DNA from: an uncultured Myxococcaceae bacterium
Lineage (GTDB): Bacteria; Myxococcota_A; Polyangia; Polyangiales; Ga0077539
Direction: 5' to 3'
DNA: 58,765 bases
Assembly: GCA_945952225.1 (NCBI GenBank)
Contig: CAMFHP010000041.1
Span: forward strand, 1 to 58,765
The position numbers and the translations under genes are program-made. Below are positions 1 through 8,650 of this stretch, in pieces. The notes under the pieces were generated by a model. The model was given only the letters and a program-made list of their open reading frames with translations. It was not told the DNA's origin and made no database searches. Every line of letters starts with the position of its first letter. Within the stretch, counting starts at the first letter, position 1.

Positions 1-55
1 CTGAAGCCGACGGCATCCATGGGGAAGGGCCCACAAGGGGCCCTGCTCGATCGGG
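1..55. repeat. Direct repeat copy 1, with hairpin segments
   Basis: Bases 1-55 match 158-212 exactly (157-bp offset). The repeat starts with ctgaagccgacggc, and the reverse complement of that end occurs at 99-112. The segment from 1 to 112 therefore has about 14-bp inverted ends. Inside are two short hairpins, gggccc-acaag-gggccc and, further along, agcccc-cgtg-aggggggct-like arms near 70-87. The element may extend to the left of the window. Confidence 0.8.
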
Positions 56-98
56 GAACCGAGCGGACAGCCCCCGTGAGGGGGCTTCACTCCACGCT

Positions 99-120
99 GC
101 CGTCGGCTTCAGCCGACGGC
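99..120. repeat. Perfect 10-bp-arm palindrome
   Basis: The arms gccgtcggct and agccgacggc flank a two-base centre. This is the right end of the inverted-ended element that begins at base 1. A related palindromic core recurs at about 153-171. Confidence 0.75.
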
Positions 121-157
121 GACAGGCCATGGCGACGGATGCGCGTGACGCCATCGG

Positions 158-212
158 CTGAAGCCGACGGCATCCATGGGGAAGGGCCCACAAGGGGCCC
201 TGCTCGATCGGG
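158..212. repeat. Direct repeat copy 2, truncated
   Basis: This is an exact copy of bases 1-55. Identity stops at 212, and the right half of the element seen at 56-120 is missing here, so it looks like a truncated second copy. It lies in the non-coding leader of the radical SAM gene. No gene is visible in 1-298. Confidence 0.8.
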
Positions 213-298
213 ATCCTCGACGCCGTCGCCCAGGCATTGCCCACCACCCCGCCACCCGCTGCGCATCGGGCCGCGCTTGCAGTACCGTCGCGCGCCCC

Positions 299-2299
299 AT
301 GCGCGTCCTGCTGCTTACGCCGCCGATGACCCAGCTCAACACGCCGTACCCCGCGACGGCGTACCTCACCGGGTTCCTCCGCGCGCACGGCGGACCGGAC
401 CTGCACGTCGCGCAGGCCGATCCCGCCATCGAGCTCTTTCTGCGCGTGTTCTCGCGCGACACGCTCGCCACCGTGCTCGACGAGCTCCGTGAGCGCGCCG
501 CGGAGATGGGACTCGATGAGTCCTTCGAGGGAGCGCCCGCGCCCATCGCGCACTTCCTCCGTCACGGCGAGGCCATCCTCGATGTGGTCGAACCCGCGGT
601 GCGCTTTCTTCAGGGCCGCGATCCCACGCTCGCGCTGCGCATCGCGGGCGGGCGCTGGCTCCCCGAGGGACCGCGCTTCGAAGCCCTCCGCGCCAACGAC
701 GACAACGTCGCGTGGGCCTTCGGCGCCCTCGGCACCTACGACCAGGCGAAGCACCTCGCGAGCCTCTTCCTCGACGACCTCGCCGACCTCGTGCGCGAAG
801 GCGTCGATCCCCGCTTCGAACTCTCGCGCTACGGAGAAAAACTCGCCGCGAGCGCGCCGAGCTTCGACCCCATTCAAGAGGCCCTCGACGCCGATCCCAC
901 GCTCGTCGACGAGTTGCTCGATGGCATCACCGAAGAGCTCCTCGAAGCCCACGCGCCCGATGTGATCGGGCTCACGGTGCCCTTTCCCGGCAACGTGTAC
1001 GGCGCGTTTCGCATCGCGCGCGCCGTGAAGGCCCTGCGCCCCGACGTGAAGGTCGTGGTCGGCGGCGGCTATGTGAACACCGAGCTCCGCGGGCTCTCGG
1101 AGCCGCGCGTCTTCGACCACGTCGACTACGTGACCCTCGACGACGGAGAGCGTCCGCTCGTCGCGCTACTCGACCATCTGCGCGACCCGTCGAAGCCGCT
1201 GTTCCGCACCTTCGTACGCCGCGAGGGAAGGGTGCACTTCGAGACCACCGACGCGCTCCACGACGTGCCCCACCGCGACGCGGGGACGCCCACGTACGAC
1301 GGCCTTCCGCTCGATCGCTACGTGTCGCTCGTCGAGATGCTCAACCCCATGCACCGCCTCTGGTCCGACGGCCGCTGGAACAAGCTCACCGTCGCCCACG
1401 GCTGCTACTGGAAGAAGTGCAGCTTCTGCGACATCACCCTCGACTACATCGCCCGCTATGACGGCGCGCCCGCCGACGTGCTCGTCGACCGCATCGAGTC
1501 GATGGTGCGCGAGACCGGCGTCACGGGCTTTCACCTCGTCGACGAAGCGGCGCCGCCCGCGGCCCTGCGCGCCCTCGCCATGCGGCTGCTGGAGCGGCGC
1601 ATCGCGATCACCTGGTGGGGCAACATCCGCTTCGAAAAGACCTTCACCCCCGAGCTCACGCAGCTCCTCGCGCGGTCGGGCTGCGTGGCGATCAGCGGCG
1701 GCCTCGAAGTGGCCTCGGACCGACTCCTCGCGCTCATGGAGAAGGGCGTCACCGTCGAGCAGGTCGCGCGCGTCACCCGCGCCTTCAGCGACGCGAACGT
1801 GATGGTGCACGCGTACCTGATGTACGGCTTCCCCACGGAGACCACGCAGGAGACCGTCGACTCGCTCGAACGCGTGCGCCAGCTCTTCGTGGAGGGGTGC
1901 ATCCACTCGGGCTTCTGGCACCGCTTCGCGGCCACGGTGCACAGCCCCATCGGGCAGCGTCCCGCGCTCTACGGCATTCGACTGGCGCGCGAGCCCGAGG
2001 CCACCTTCGCGCGCAACGAGGTGGCCTTCACCGACCCCGTGGGCACCGACCACGACTGGCTCGGCGCGGGGCTCCGCAAGGCGCTCTACAACTACATGCA
2101 CGGCCTCGGGCTCGACGAAGACGTGCGCGTCTGGTTCGACGACGACCAGGGCCACGGGCGACGTCCGCGACGGCAGCGCGCGCCGCAGCGCATCGTGCCC
2201 GCGACCACCGTGGCGCCCGACCTCATCGCGCGTGCGCTCCGCGGCGAGACGAAGCCCGCGCGCGAGGCGCGTCCGGCCCGCGCGCGACGCGGACGGTGA
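299..2299 (+). CDS. B12-binding-type radical SAM enzyme
   Basis: The 666-residue product has the architecture of cobalamin-dependent radical SAM enzymes. An N-terminal Rossmann-like B12-binding-type domain contains a VVGGGY segment around residues 240-260. A radical SAM barrel follows, with the cluster ligands C369, C374 and C377. That spacing is CX4CX2C, one residue longer than the classic CX3CX2C, within HGCYWKKCSFCD. A later GGLEVASDRLLALMEKG stretch is typical of the SAM barrel. The substrate is unknown; the family methylates or rearranges unactivated carbons. The ATG at 299 (MRVLLLTPP) is chosen because the in-frame upstream extension lies inside the repeat region. The C-terminus is very Arg-rich. 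The gene stands alone, with the next gene convergent 9 bp away. Confidence 0.85.
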   Translation: MRVLLLTPPMTQLNTPYPATAYLTGFLRAHGGPDLHVAQADPAIELFLRVFSRDTLATVLDELRERAAEMGLDESFEGAPAPIAHFLRHGEAILDVVEPAVRFLQGRDPTLALRIAGGRWLPEGPRFEALRANDDNVAWAFGALGTYDQAKHLASLFLDDLADLVREGVDPRFELSRYGEKLAASAPSFDPIQEALDADPTLVDELLDGITEELLEAHAPDVIGLTVPFPGNVYGAFRIARAVKALRPDVKVVVGGGYVNTELRGLSEPRVFDHVDYVTLDDGERPLVALLDHLRDPSKPLFRTFVRREGRVHFETTDALHDVPHRDAGTPTYDGLPLDRYVSLVEMLNPMHRLWSDGRWNKLTVAHGCYWKKCSFCDITLDYIARYDGAPADVLVDRIESMVRETGVTGFHLVDEAAPPAALRALAMRLLERRIAITWWGNIRFEKTFTPELTQLLARSGCVAISGGLEVASDRLLALMEKGVTVEQVARVTRAFSDANVMVHAYLMYGFPTETTQETVDSLERVRQLFVEGCIHSGFWHRFAATVHSPIGQRPALYGIRLAREPEATFARNEVAFTDPVGTDHDWLGAGLRKALYNYMHGLGLDEDVRVWFDDDQGHGRRPRRQRAPQRIVPATTVAPDLIARALRGETKPAREARPARARRGR

Positions 2300-2308
2300 G
2301 GGAGAGAC

Positions 2309-2914
2309 TCAGCGGTCGCCCGAGAGCGCGAGGCGCACCATGGGGCCCGTGCGGAGGTGCACCGGGAGCCCGCGCAGTTCGACGGACGACACGTAGCGCG
2401 CGCCGTCGTGCACGATGAATCCCACGGCGTCGCCGGACTCGCCGGGCGGCGGCTCGGGATCGGCGGCGAGATCACGGCGCAGGCGGTAGTCGAAGATCAG
2501 CGACACGCGGTCGACGGTGGTGAGCTCGTGCGGCGCGGCCACGTCGCGGGCGAGGGCGGAGTACTCGTCGACGGGCAGCGTGAGGGGCACGGAGCGTCGG
2601 TGCGTCTCGCCCGCGCGCACCCGCGACGAGAGGGGCTTGTAGACCTGGCGCAGCGCGATGGCGGGGTGCCACGGGGCCTGCGCGAACACGAGGCGCAGCG
2701 TGCGGCCGTGCACGAAGCGGTAGACGCCGTGCGCGTCGGGGATGCGACGGCCCGTGCGGTCGAGGTCCCAGAGGCGGTCGGTGAGGTACAGCTCCTCGTG
2801 CGCGGTGAGCTCGTAGCGGAGCGTCGCGTGCGGCGCCTGCGCGTCGACCTCGACGGACCAGTGGAGCGTGAACGCGGTGTGCTGCTCGGTGGTGCTTGCC
2901 TGCATCGGGGTCAT
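2309..2914 (-). CDS. Hypothetical protein next to VgrG; candidate immunity or accessory protein
   Basis: I do not recognise this 201-residue protein. It has no signal peptide and no membrane segment. It is rich in short strand-like, charged stretches and looks like an all-beta soluble protein. It starts 31 bp after the stop of the VgrG-metallopeptidase gene on the same strand, so the two are probably co-transcribed. In T6SS loci, a small gene directly downstream of an effector-bearing VgrG often encodes the cognate immunity protein or an effector adaptor. That role is inference from position only. An alternative ATG lies three codons in, at 2905. Confidence 0.6.
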   Translation of the reverse strand: MTPMQASTTEQHTAFTLHWSVEVDAQAPHATLRYELTAHEELYLTDRLWDLDRTGRRIPDAHGVYRFVHGRTLRLVFAQAPWHPAIALRQVYKPLSSRVRAGETHRRSVPLTLPVDEYSALARDVAAPHELTTVDRVSLIFDYRLRRDLAADPEPPPGESGDAVGFIVHDGARYVSSVELRGLPVHLRTGPMVRLALSGDR

Positions 2915-2945
2915 TCGCGGCGAAGGGTCTTCGGGTGGAGCGCGC

Positions 2946-5753
2946 TCACGGGGTGATGGGCGTGCCGTCGGGGTTCGAGTAGCCGCTGCCGTGGTCCGTG
3001 CGGCGGTACGGATAGTTTCGATCGCCGAGGTAGTCGTTCTCGGCGGGCGAGTACGGCGTGCCGGGGATGTTGTTCGTGCCGCCGGGACGGTTCACGCCGC
3101 CCTGGATGTTCTGCCACTCCTCGGCGTTGTCCCAGCCGCCGCCCATGGGGTCGTTGGCGCGGTTGACGCCGTAGGCGTTGTGCTCGGCGTGTCCCATCTC
3201 GTGGAAGAGCGTCGAGTCGGCGGGCTCGGGCGTGCCGTTGGGGCCGAGCACGATGTTGGGGTTGTACGCGATCTCCGTGGGCGCACCGGAGTTCGCCACG
3301 AGGTTGCCCGCGGCGTCGCGCTGCACCATCGCGTTCTGCCAGGTGCCCGTGGGGGTCGCGATGGAGTTGTTCCACCCGAACTGCGCGGCGTCGGCGGCGT
3401 TGTACTCGCGGATGGTCACGTCGTGGCCGCCCGGGTTGTTCTGGATGTTGTTGAGGCGCTGCAGGCCCGCGGGCGTCGAGGCCATGATCCCGAGGTCGCG
3501 GAGCACCATGTTCTGAAAGTTGGGATCGCTGCCGGGCAGGATCTTCAGGTTGTCGCCCACGGAGATGCTCCCGTCGGCGTTGCGCGTGACCGGCAGCGGG
3601 AACGACGGACCGCCCACGAGCACCAGCGCGGCGCCCGTGGTGATGGTGGCGGGCGCGAGCTCCATCACACGTCCCGCGAAGGGCCCGGGGCCGTTGAGCT
3701 GGAGGGGCGTTCCGCTCACGGTGGTGACGCCCGACGAGCTCAGCGTGGCCGTGCTCGACCCGTCGATGGCGACCTTCGTCGCGTACGAGTTGATCTCGCT
3801 GGCGTAGGTGTTGACCTTCGAAGCGACGAGGGTGATCTCGTCGTTTTCGAGGGCGATCATCGCGCCGCGTCCGGTGTTGAGCTCGATGCGTCCGGGGGTG
3901 AGCGTCGCGGTGGTGCCGCCCACGTCGAGGGTGATCTTCGTGGGCGCCTTGAGCTTGATCTCGTTCGTCGTGGTGACGGTGAGATCGCCCGTGACGTTGA
4001 GCGTGCCGTGCTTGCCCGGCTCGCCGCGGTGACCGTCGACGGAGATGCTCTGGATGCCATGCACATGCACGGTCTGGTTGCCGTGCACGTGGAGGGTCTG
4101 GTTCGCGTGCACCGTGGTGCTGTGGTTGCGGAGCACCACCTCGCGCAGGTCGCGCTGCGCGTGGAGAAAGATCTCCTCGGCGTGGGCCTGGTCTTCGAAC
4201 GACAGCTCGTTGAAGCCGCCGCCGCCCGGCGAGCTGTTGGTGCGAATCGTCGAGCGCGTGCGCGTCTGCACCACCTCGCCCTGCGGCGGAGGCTGGTTGT
4301 GCTGGTTGTAGACCGTGCCCGTGATGAGCGGACGATCGGGGTCGCCGTCGAGGAACTGCACGACCACTTCCATCCCGACGCGGGGGTTGAACACCACGCC
4401 CCAGCCCGCGCCGGCCCACGGTTGCGCCACGCGGATGCGGCACGAGCTGTTCTTCGCGCGCTGCGAGTCGACCCGTCGCTCGGGGCGCTCCCAGTGGAAG
4501 CGCACGAGCACGCGGCCGTACGCGTCGATGTCGATCTCGTCGGTCGAGTTCGCGCGGGCCATCACCACCGCGGTCTGGGGCCCGTGCACGATGGGCCGCG
4601 ACGCGCGCCGCGGACGCACCACCGCCGACTGCTCCACCCCGCGGAACGAGTTGGCGTAGCGCGCGAAGGCGTCTTCGTGCGCGTCGTGTCCGCCCTCGGC
4701 GACGCGGCCGCGGTGCTCGACCTCGGTGATCGTGAAGGTGCCGAGGTCGCCGCCGTCTTCGTCGGTGAGCTGCATGCGCCGACCCGCGGCGAAGCCCGTC
4801 ACGTTGCCCGTGCCCGCGCAGCGTTGGGTGCGTCCCGTGTGCTCGGTGAAGCGCACATTCGCGCGGCGCGTGAGGTCGTCGGCGCCGTAGTGCAGCGCGC
4901 CCTCGTTGTACTCATGGAGCACCGCCTGCGCGGGGTACTCGTACACCTGACGCTCGGTGACGGGGGCGGGCACGTTGCGGGTCATCGAGGCTTCGCGACC
5001 GGGTGATCCGGCCTGCGTGTCGAAGGGCCGCGTGAAGTCCCACTCGCGCAGCGCGACGCCCGTGGGTTGCAGCGTCACGTCGTGGTGAAACGTGCGCACC
5101 GTCTCGGCGTCGTGCGTGGCGCCGCCTTCGCCCATCACCCGCAGCGGTCCCATGAGGGGCACCGGGTCGGTGAACGCGTCGGCCGCGCCGTCTTCGACGA
5201 GCACCAGCGTCTCGCCCGACACATCCGAGCGGAAGAAGTACGTGATCCCCTCGTCGGCGAGGAGCCGCGCGATGAACCCCAGGTCGCTCTCGTTGTACTG
5301 CACGCAGTACTCGCGGGTGGCGTAGTGCGAGGGGTCGAGGCCGCTCACGTCGAGGGCGCCATCGCCCTGGTAGACGCCCGCGTCTTTGAGCACCTCGCGC
5401 ACCACGTCGAGGGCGCTGAGGTCTTGAAAGATCCGCACGTCGTGGCGCTGCGAGAGGAGCCACAGCGTGGGCACCACCTCGACGCGCACGTGCCGTCGCG
5501 AGCGGTACGTGCCCACGTGGAGCGCCGATCGGATCACCCCGCGGACCGTGCGCATCAGCGGTCGTCGGAGCACCACCAGGTTCGCGTCGGCGCCGGTGAG
5601 CGCGTGCAGGTCGGTGACGCCCTCTTCGACGAGGTCGAGGGTCAACACGAAGGGCTCGGAGAGCGCCTCGCGCAGGTGCATCTGCGTCACCTGCCAGGCT
5701 GCGCCCCCGGAGCCCCCGCACTCGAAGAAGTACTCGGCCTCGGGCAATGACAT
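2946..5753 (-). CDS. vgrG: VgrG/TssI spike with C-terminal M91-type zinc metallopeptidase domain
   Basis: The 935-residue product begins with a VgrG (gp27/gp5-like) body of roughly 570 residues, including the characteristic FNPRVGMEVVVQFLDGDPDRP segment split across the OB region. A strand-rich needle follows, with repeated TVHVHGNQ-type motifs. The C-terminal ~190 residues (about 745-935) form an extra domain containing H851-E852-M-G-H855-A-E-H858, a zinc HExxH motif, plus a downstream Glu-rich NAEEW segment. This fits Peptidase_M91, the NleD-like family of host- or target-cleaving proteases. The protein is therefore a 'specialised' VgrG that would carry a protease effector into a target cell on a type VI spike. 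No other T6SS structural genes are in the window. Confidence 0.9.
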   Translation of the reverse strand: MSLPEAEYFFECGGSGGAAWQVTQMHLREALSEPFVLTLDLVEEGVTDLHALTGADANLVVLRRPLMRTVRGVIRSALHVGTYRSRRHVRVEVVPTLWLLSQRHDVRIFQDLSALDVVREVLKDAGVYQGDGALDVSGLDPSHYATREYCVQYNESDLGFIARLLADEGITYFFRSDVSGETLVLVEDGAADAFTDPVPLMGPLRVMGEGGATHDAETVRTFHHDVTLQPTGVALREWDFTRPFDTQAGSPGREASMTRNVPAPVTERQVYEYPAQAVLHEYNEGALHYGADDLTRRANVRFTEHTGRTQRCAGTGNVTGFAAGRRMQLTDEDGGDLGTFTITEVEHRGRVAEGGHDAHEDAFARYANSFRGVEQSAVVRPRRASRPIVHGPQTAVVMARANSTDEIDIDAYGRVLVRFHWERPERRVDSQRAKNSSCRIRVAQPWAGAGWGVVFNPRVGMEVVVQFLDGDPDRPLITGTVYNQHNQPPPQGEVVQTRTRSTIRTNSSPGGGGFNELSFEDQAHAEEIFLHAQRDLREVVLRNHSTTVHANQTLHVHGNQTVHVHGIQSISVDGHRGEPGKHGTLNVTGDLTVTTTNEIKLKAPTKITLDVGGTTATLTPGRIELNTGRGAMIALENDEITLVASKVNTYASEINSYATKVAIDGSSTATLSSSGVTTVSGTPLQLNGPGPFAGRVMELAPATITTGAALVLVGGPSFPLPVTRNADGSISVGDNLKILPGSDPNFQNMVLRDLGIMASTPAGLQRLNNIQNNPGGHDVTIREYNAADAAQFGWNNSIATPTGTWQNAMVQRDAAGNLVANSGAPTEIAYNPNIVLGPNGTPEPADSTLFHEMGHAEHNAYGVNRANDPMGGGWDNAEEWQNIQGGVNRPGGTNNIPGTPYSPAENDYLGDRNYPYRRTDHGSGYSNPDGTPITP

Positions 5754-5832
5754 GGCAGCGGCAGTGTTCGACGAACAGACCCTCCGCCGTCAATGGGCAC
5801 GACGCTGACCGGTCGCGGTGGACAGCGTGCCG

Positions 5833-6840
5833 TCAGCCCGCGACGTCGAGCACCACGCGCAGTCGTGCGCGTCCCTCGCGCACGCGCGTCACGGCCTCCT
5901 GCGCGCGATCGAGCGGAAGGCGCTCGATGATGGGCTCCACGCCCTTCGCGGCCGAAAGTTCGAGCATCCGACGCATGGTGGCGGGGCTGCCGATGACGCT
6001 TCCGGTGACCTTCTTCTGCTCGTCGAGGAGCGGGTCGACGGAGACCGTCAGCGGCGCCGCGGGCACGCCGATGAGGCAGAGCGTGCCTTCGAGGTCGAGC
6101 ACGGACATCCAACGCGTCCACGGGAGCGAGGCGTGCGTGGTGACGAGGAGCACGTCGACGGCGTTCGTGGGGAGCGCGCCCATCGCGTCGACGAGGTCGC
6201 TCGCGCCGAGCTGCTTCGCGAAGGGCGTCTTCGTGAGGTCGGGATCGAACGCGACCACGGTGGCGCCGAGCGCCGATGCGAAGCGCACCGCGAGGTGACC
6301 GAGGCCGCCGAGTCCCACGACGCCGACGCGCGTGCCCGGTCCGACGGCGAAGCGTTCGAGGGGCGAGAACACCGTGAGCCCGGCGCAGAGCAGCGGCGCC
6401 GCCACCGAGGGATCGAGCGCCGCGGGGAGTGCGAAGGCGAAGCGTCCATCGACGCGGAGCGAGGTGGCGAAGCCGCCGTGACGGCCGACGCAGGTGCGCA
6501 GCTTGCCGCCGGTGCAGAGGTGCTCGCGCTGCGTGGTGCAGGCGTGACAGCGTCCGCACGCGCCCGCCTGCCAGCCGACGCCTACGAGCGCGCCCTCGGC
6601 GTGCGGGGCGAGGGGACCGCGGCGCACGACCCGTCCGATCACCTCGTGGCCGGGCACGAAGGGCATCGCCTGCGCGCCCCAGTCGCCGTCGAGCAGGTGC
6701 ACGTCGCTGTGACACACGGAGCAGTGGTGCACCTCGACGTCGACGTCGTGGCCTTCGGGCGCCGCGCGTTCGGGGAGCGTGGTGCGGGTGAGCGCGCCGC
6801 CGGGGGCGAGCTGCGCGTACGCGGTGATCGGAGTGTTCAT
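5833..6840 (-). CDS. Zinc-dependent alcohol dehydrogenase (YahK/CAD-like)
   Basis: This is a 335-residue medium-chain dehydrogenase that should reduce aldehydes or oxidise alcohols with NAD(P)H. Catalytic-zinc ligands are visible at C40 (CSVCHSDVH) and in the GHE motif at 64-66. The four structural-zinc cysteines are C95, C98, C101 and C109. The nucleotide-binding turn reads VGLGGLGHLAV. The ATG at 6840 is preferred because the family's N-terminus starts there; an in-frame extension upstream overlaps the propeller gene and is Ser/Arg-rich. It lies 43 bp after the propeller lipoprotein gene and 79 bp before vgrG on the same strand. Confidence 0.9.
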   Translation of the reverse strand: MNTPITAYAQLAPGGALTRTTLPERAAPEGHDVDVEVHHCSVCHSDVHLLDGDWGAQAMPFVPGHEVIGRVVRRGPLAPHAEGALVGVGWQAGACGRCHACTTQREHLCTGGKLRTCVGRHGGFATSLRVDGRFAFALPAALDPSVAAPLLCAGLTVFSPLERFAVGPGTRVGVVGLGGLGHLAVRFASALGATVVAFDPDLTKTPFAKQLGASDLVDAMGALPTNAVDVLLVTTHASLPWTRWMSVLDLEGTLCLIGVPAAPLTVSVDPLLDEQKKVTGSVIGSPATMRRMLELSAAKGVEPIIERLPLDRAQEAVTRVREGRARLRVVLDVAG

Positions 6841-6883
6841 GGGGGCGCGGAGCGTCACGCACGCGCCGCGCGGGAGCAACAGG

Positions 6884-8545
6884 TCAGTTCGAAGCGCTGC
6901 GCCAGAGGGCGTCGGCGGTGGTGTAGAGCGTGGTGCCGTCGTCGGCGACGAGCTGCGAGGTGGGGCCGTCGTCGATGCGCACCGTCGAGGGCGCGCCCAC
7001 GAGACGCGCGACACGGAGCGCCGTGGCGGGAACCTCTCCCTCGGCAGCGGGCGCGAGGGTCACGAAGGCCACGCGCTGCCACGCGGGCGACGGGGTGAGC
7101 GACATCACGGCGGCGCGCGTGCCGAGGGTGCGGGCCTGCGCGGCGAGGCCGTCCCAGAAGCGCAGCGTGCCGATCGCGTTGCCCGCGTCGTAGGCGCTCA
7201 CGAAGAGCACCTCGCGGCGCGCAGACTCCACGCGGAGCCCGACCTGGGCCACCTCGGTGCCGAGCACACGCGCGGTGCGAGACGCGGGGCTCCACGCCGA
7301 GAGCGTGCCCACCGCGAGGGGAAAGGTCGCCGTCGGCGTGTGCAGGTACACGAGCGCGCCGTCGCGGTTGTAGGCCGCGGTGCCCGGCACGGCCTCGTCG
7401 GCCACGGTGACCGTGCGCGCGTCGCGGAGGTTCGCGGGCAGCGTGGTCACACGGAGCGCCGCCACGAAGCGCTCGGGCACGAGGCCGGTGCTGTAGGCCA
7501 CGGCGTCGCCCGCGGGGTTGACCACCACGCTGCGCGCGGGCGCGAACATCGGGTAGACGTTCGCGTCGAGGGTGACCGGCGCGGCGCTTCCCCACGTCCA
7601 CGCCTTGAGGGTCGCGGGCGTGCCGGGGGGAAAGCCTCCGCTCACGTAGACCAGCGCGTCGCCGTTGCGCGCGAATTCGAGCGACGAGGTGCTCACGCGC
7701 GACTCGACCACCGTGCTGCGCGCGCCGTCGAGGTCGCGCACGGTGAGCTCTCCCGCGAGCGCGTCGGGCGAGGGCGGTGCGCCGGGCGCGGGGGCCGTGA
7801 GTCCGCCCACGTACGCGATGCGACGCCAGTCGGCGGTGAGGGTGTATGCCCCCGCGAGCACGCCCGTGGCGAGGCTGCGCGCGCGGCGCGTGTCGTGACG
7901 CCAGAGCGTGAGGTTGCCGACGGGAAACGGTCCCGCGACGTCGCCCACGAAGAGCAGCGCGCGGCCGTCGGGGCTGACCTTGAGCCCCGCGTCGGGCGGA
8001 CCGAAGGGCGACGCATACGCCGCGGCCGAGACCTCGGTGCGCGTGCGCAGGTCGCGCTCCCACGCGTCGAGCGCAGACGAAGTCCCGTTGAGCGTGGCGA
8101 CGGCGAACCACTGCGAGTCGGGGCTGAACACCACGCCGATGCCCGAGCCGCCTTCGCGCGAGACGGTGACCGTGCGTCCGCTCGTCGTGTCGACGGCGCG
8201 GAGCGCGCCCTGGAGGCCGTAGACCGCGAGCGATCCGTCGGGGCTGAAGCGCACCGAGCCCGGCGTGCACGACCATCCGCGGGCGAGGGTGCGCGTGCGT
8301 CCGTTGCGCGCGTCGACGAGGCGGAGCTCGGTGGTCTCATCGCCCGCGTCGCACCGTACGCCGTAGGCCACGAGGCGCTGGTCGGCGCTCGACCCCGCGA
8401 TCATCGCGCCCGCGGTGCGATCGAGCGGGAGGCGCACGCGGGCCTCCGCGGTCACGTCGCCGGTCTCGTCAAGCGCCGCGTCGGGCGCGCAGGCCGTCGT
8501 GGCGATCATCGCCGCACCGAAGGCTCGCAGAAGTGGCTTGCGCAT
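6884..8545 (-). CDS. WD40/PD40-like beta-propeller lipoprotein
   Basis: The 553-residue product has a short hydrophobic leader ending in a lipobox-like ATTAC with C19. The -3 residue is Thr rather than Leu, so lipidation is likely but not certain. The body repeats blade motifs such as VRFSPDGSLAVYG, VVFSPDSQWFAVA and LKVSPDGRALLFVG, as in TolB/PD40 propellers. It is probably a periplasmic or surface binding protein; the ligand is unknown. The ATG at 8545 has a GGGGAGAC ribosome-binding site about 6-13 bases upstream, which decides it over an upstream ATG. Confidence 0.8.
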   Translation of the reverse strand: MRKPLLRAFGAAMIATTACAPDAALDETGDVTAEARVRLPLDRTAGAMIAGSSADQRLVAYGVRCDAGDETTELRLVDARNGRTRTLARGWSCTPGSVRFSPDGSLAVYGLQGALRAVDTTSGRTVTVSREGGSGIGVVFSPDSQWFAVATLNGTSSALDAWERDLRTRTEVSAAAYASPFGPPDAGLKVSPDGRALLFVGDVAGPFPVGNLTLWRHDTRRARSLATGVLAGAYTLTADWRRIAYVGGLTAPAPGAPPSPDALAGELTVRDLDGARSTVVESRVSTSSLEFARNGDALVYVSGGFPPGTPATLKAWTWGSAAPVTLDANVYPMFAPARSVVVNPAGDAVAYSTGLVPERFVAALRVTTLPANLRDARTVTVADEAVPGTAAYNRDGALVYLHTPTATFPLAVGTLSAWSPASRTARVLGTEVAQVGLRVESARREVLFVSAYDAGNAIGTLRFWDGLAAQARTLGTRAAVMSLTPSPAWQRVAFVTLAPAAEGEVPATALRVARLVGAPSTVRIDDGPTSQLVADDGTTLYTTADALWRSASN

Positions 8546-8650
8546 CGTCGTCGTCTCCCCGTGGATGAGTGGAACGGGGGGCGTATAGGCAGGGTCCGCA
8601 GCGATGCGCAAGCGTCTGTGTTGCGGCGCAGCAATGTGCGCGGGCGGGGC

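Noticed and set aside
176..298. N-terminal extension of the radical SAM protein from the ATG at 176
   Set aside because: It lies within the direct repeat and is Arg/Pro-rich. The family N-terminus begins at 299.
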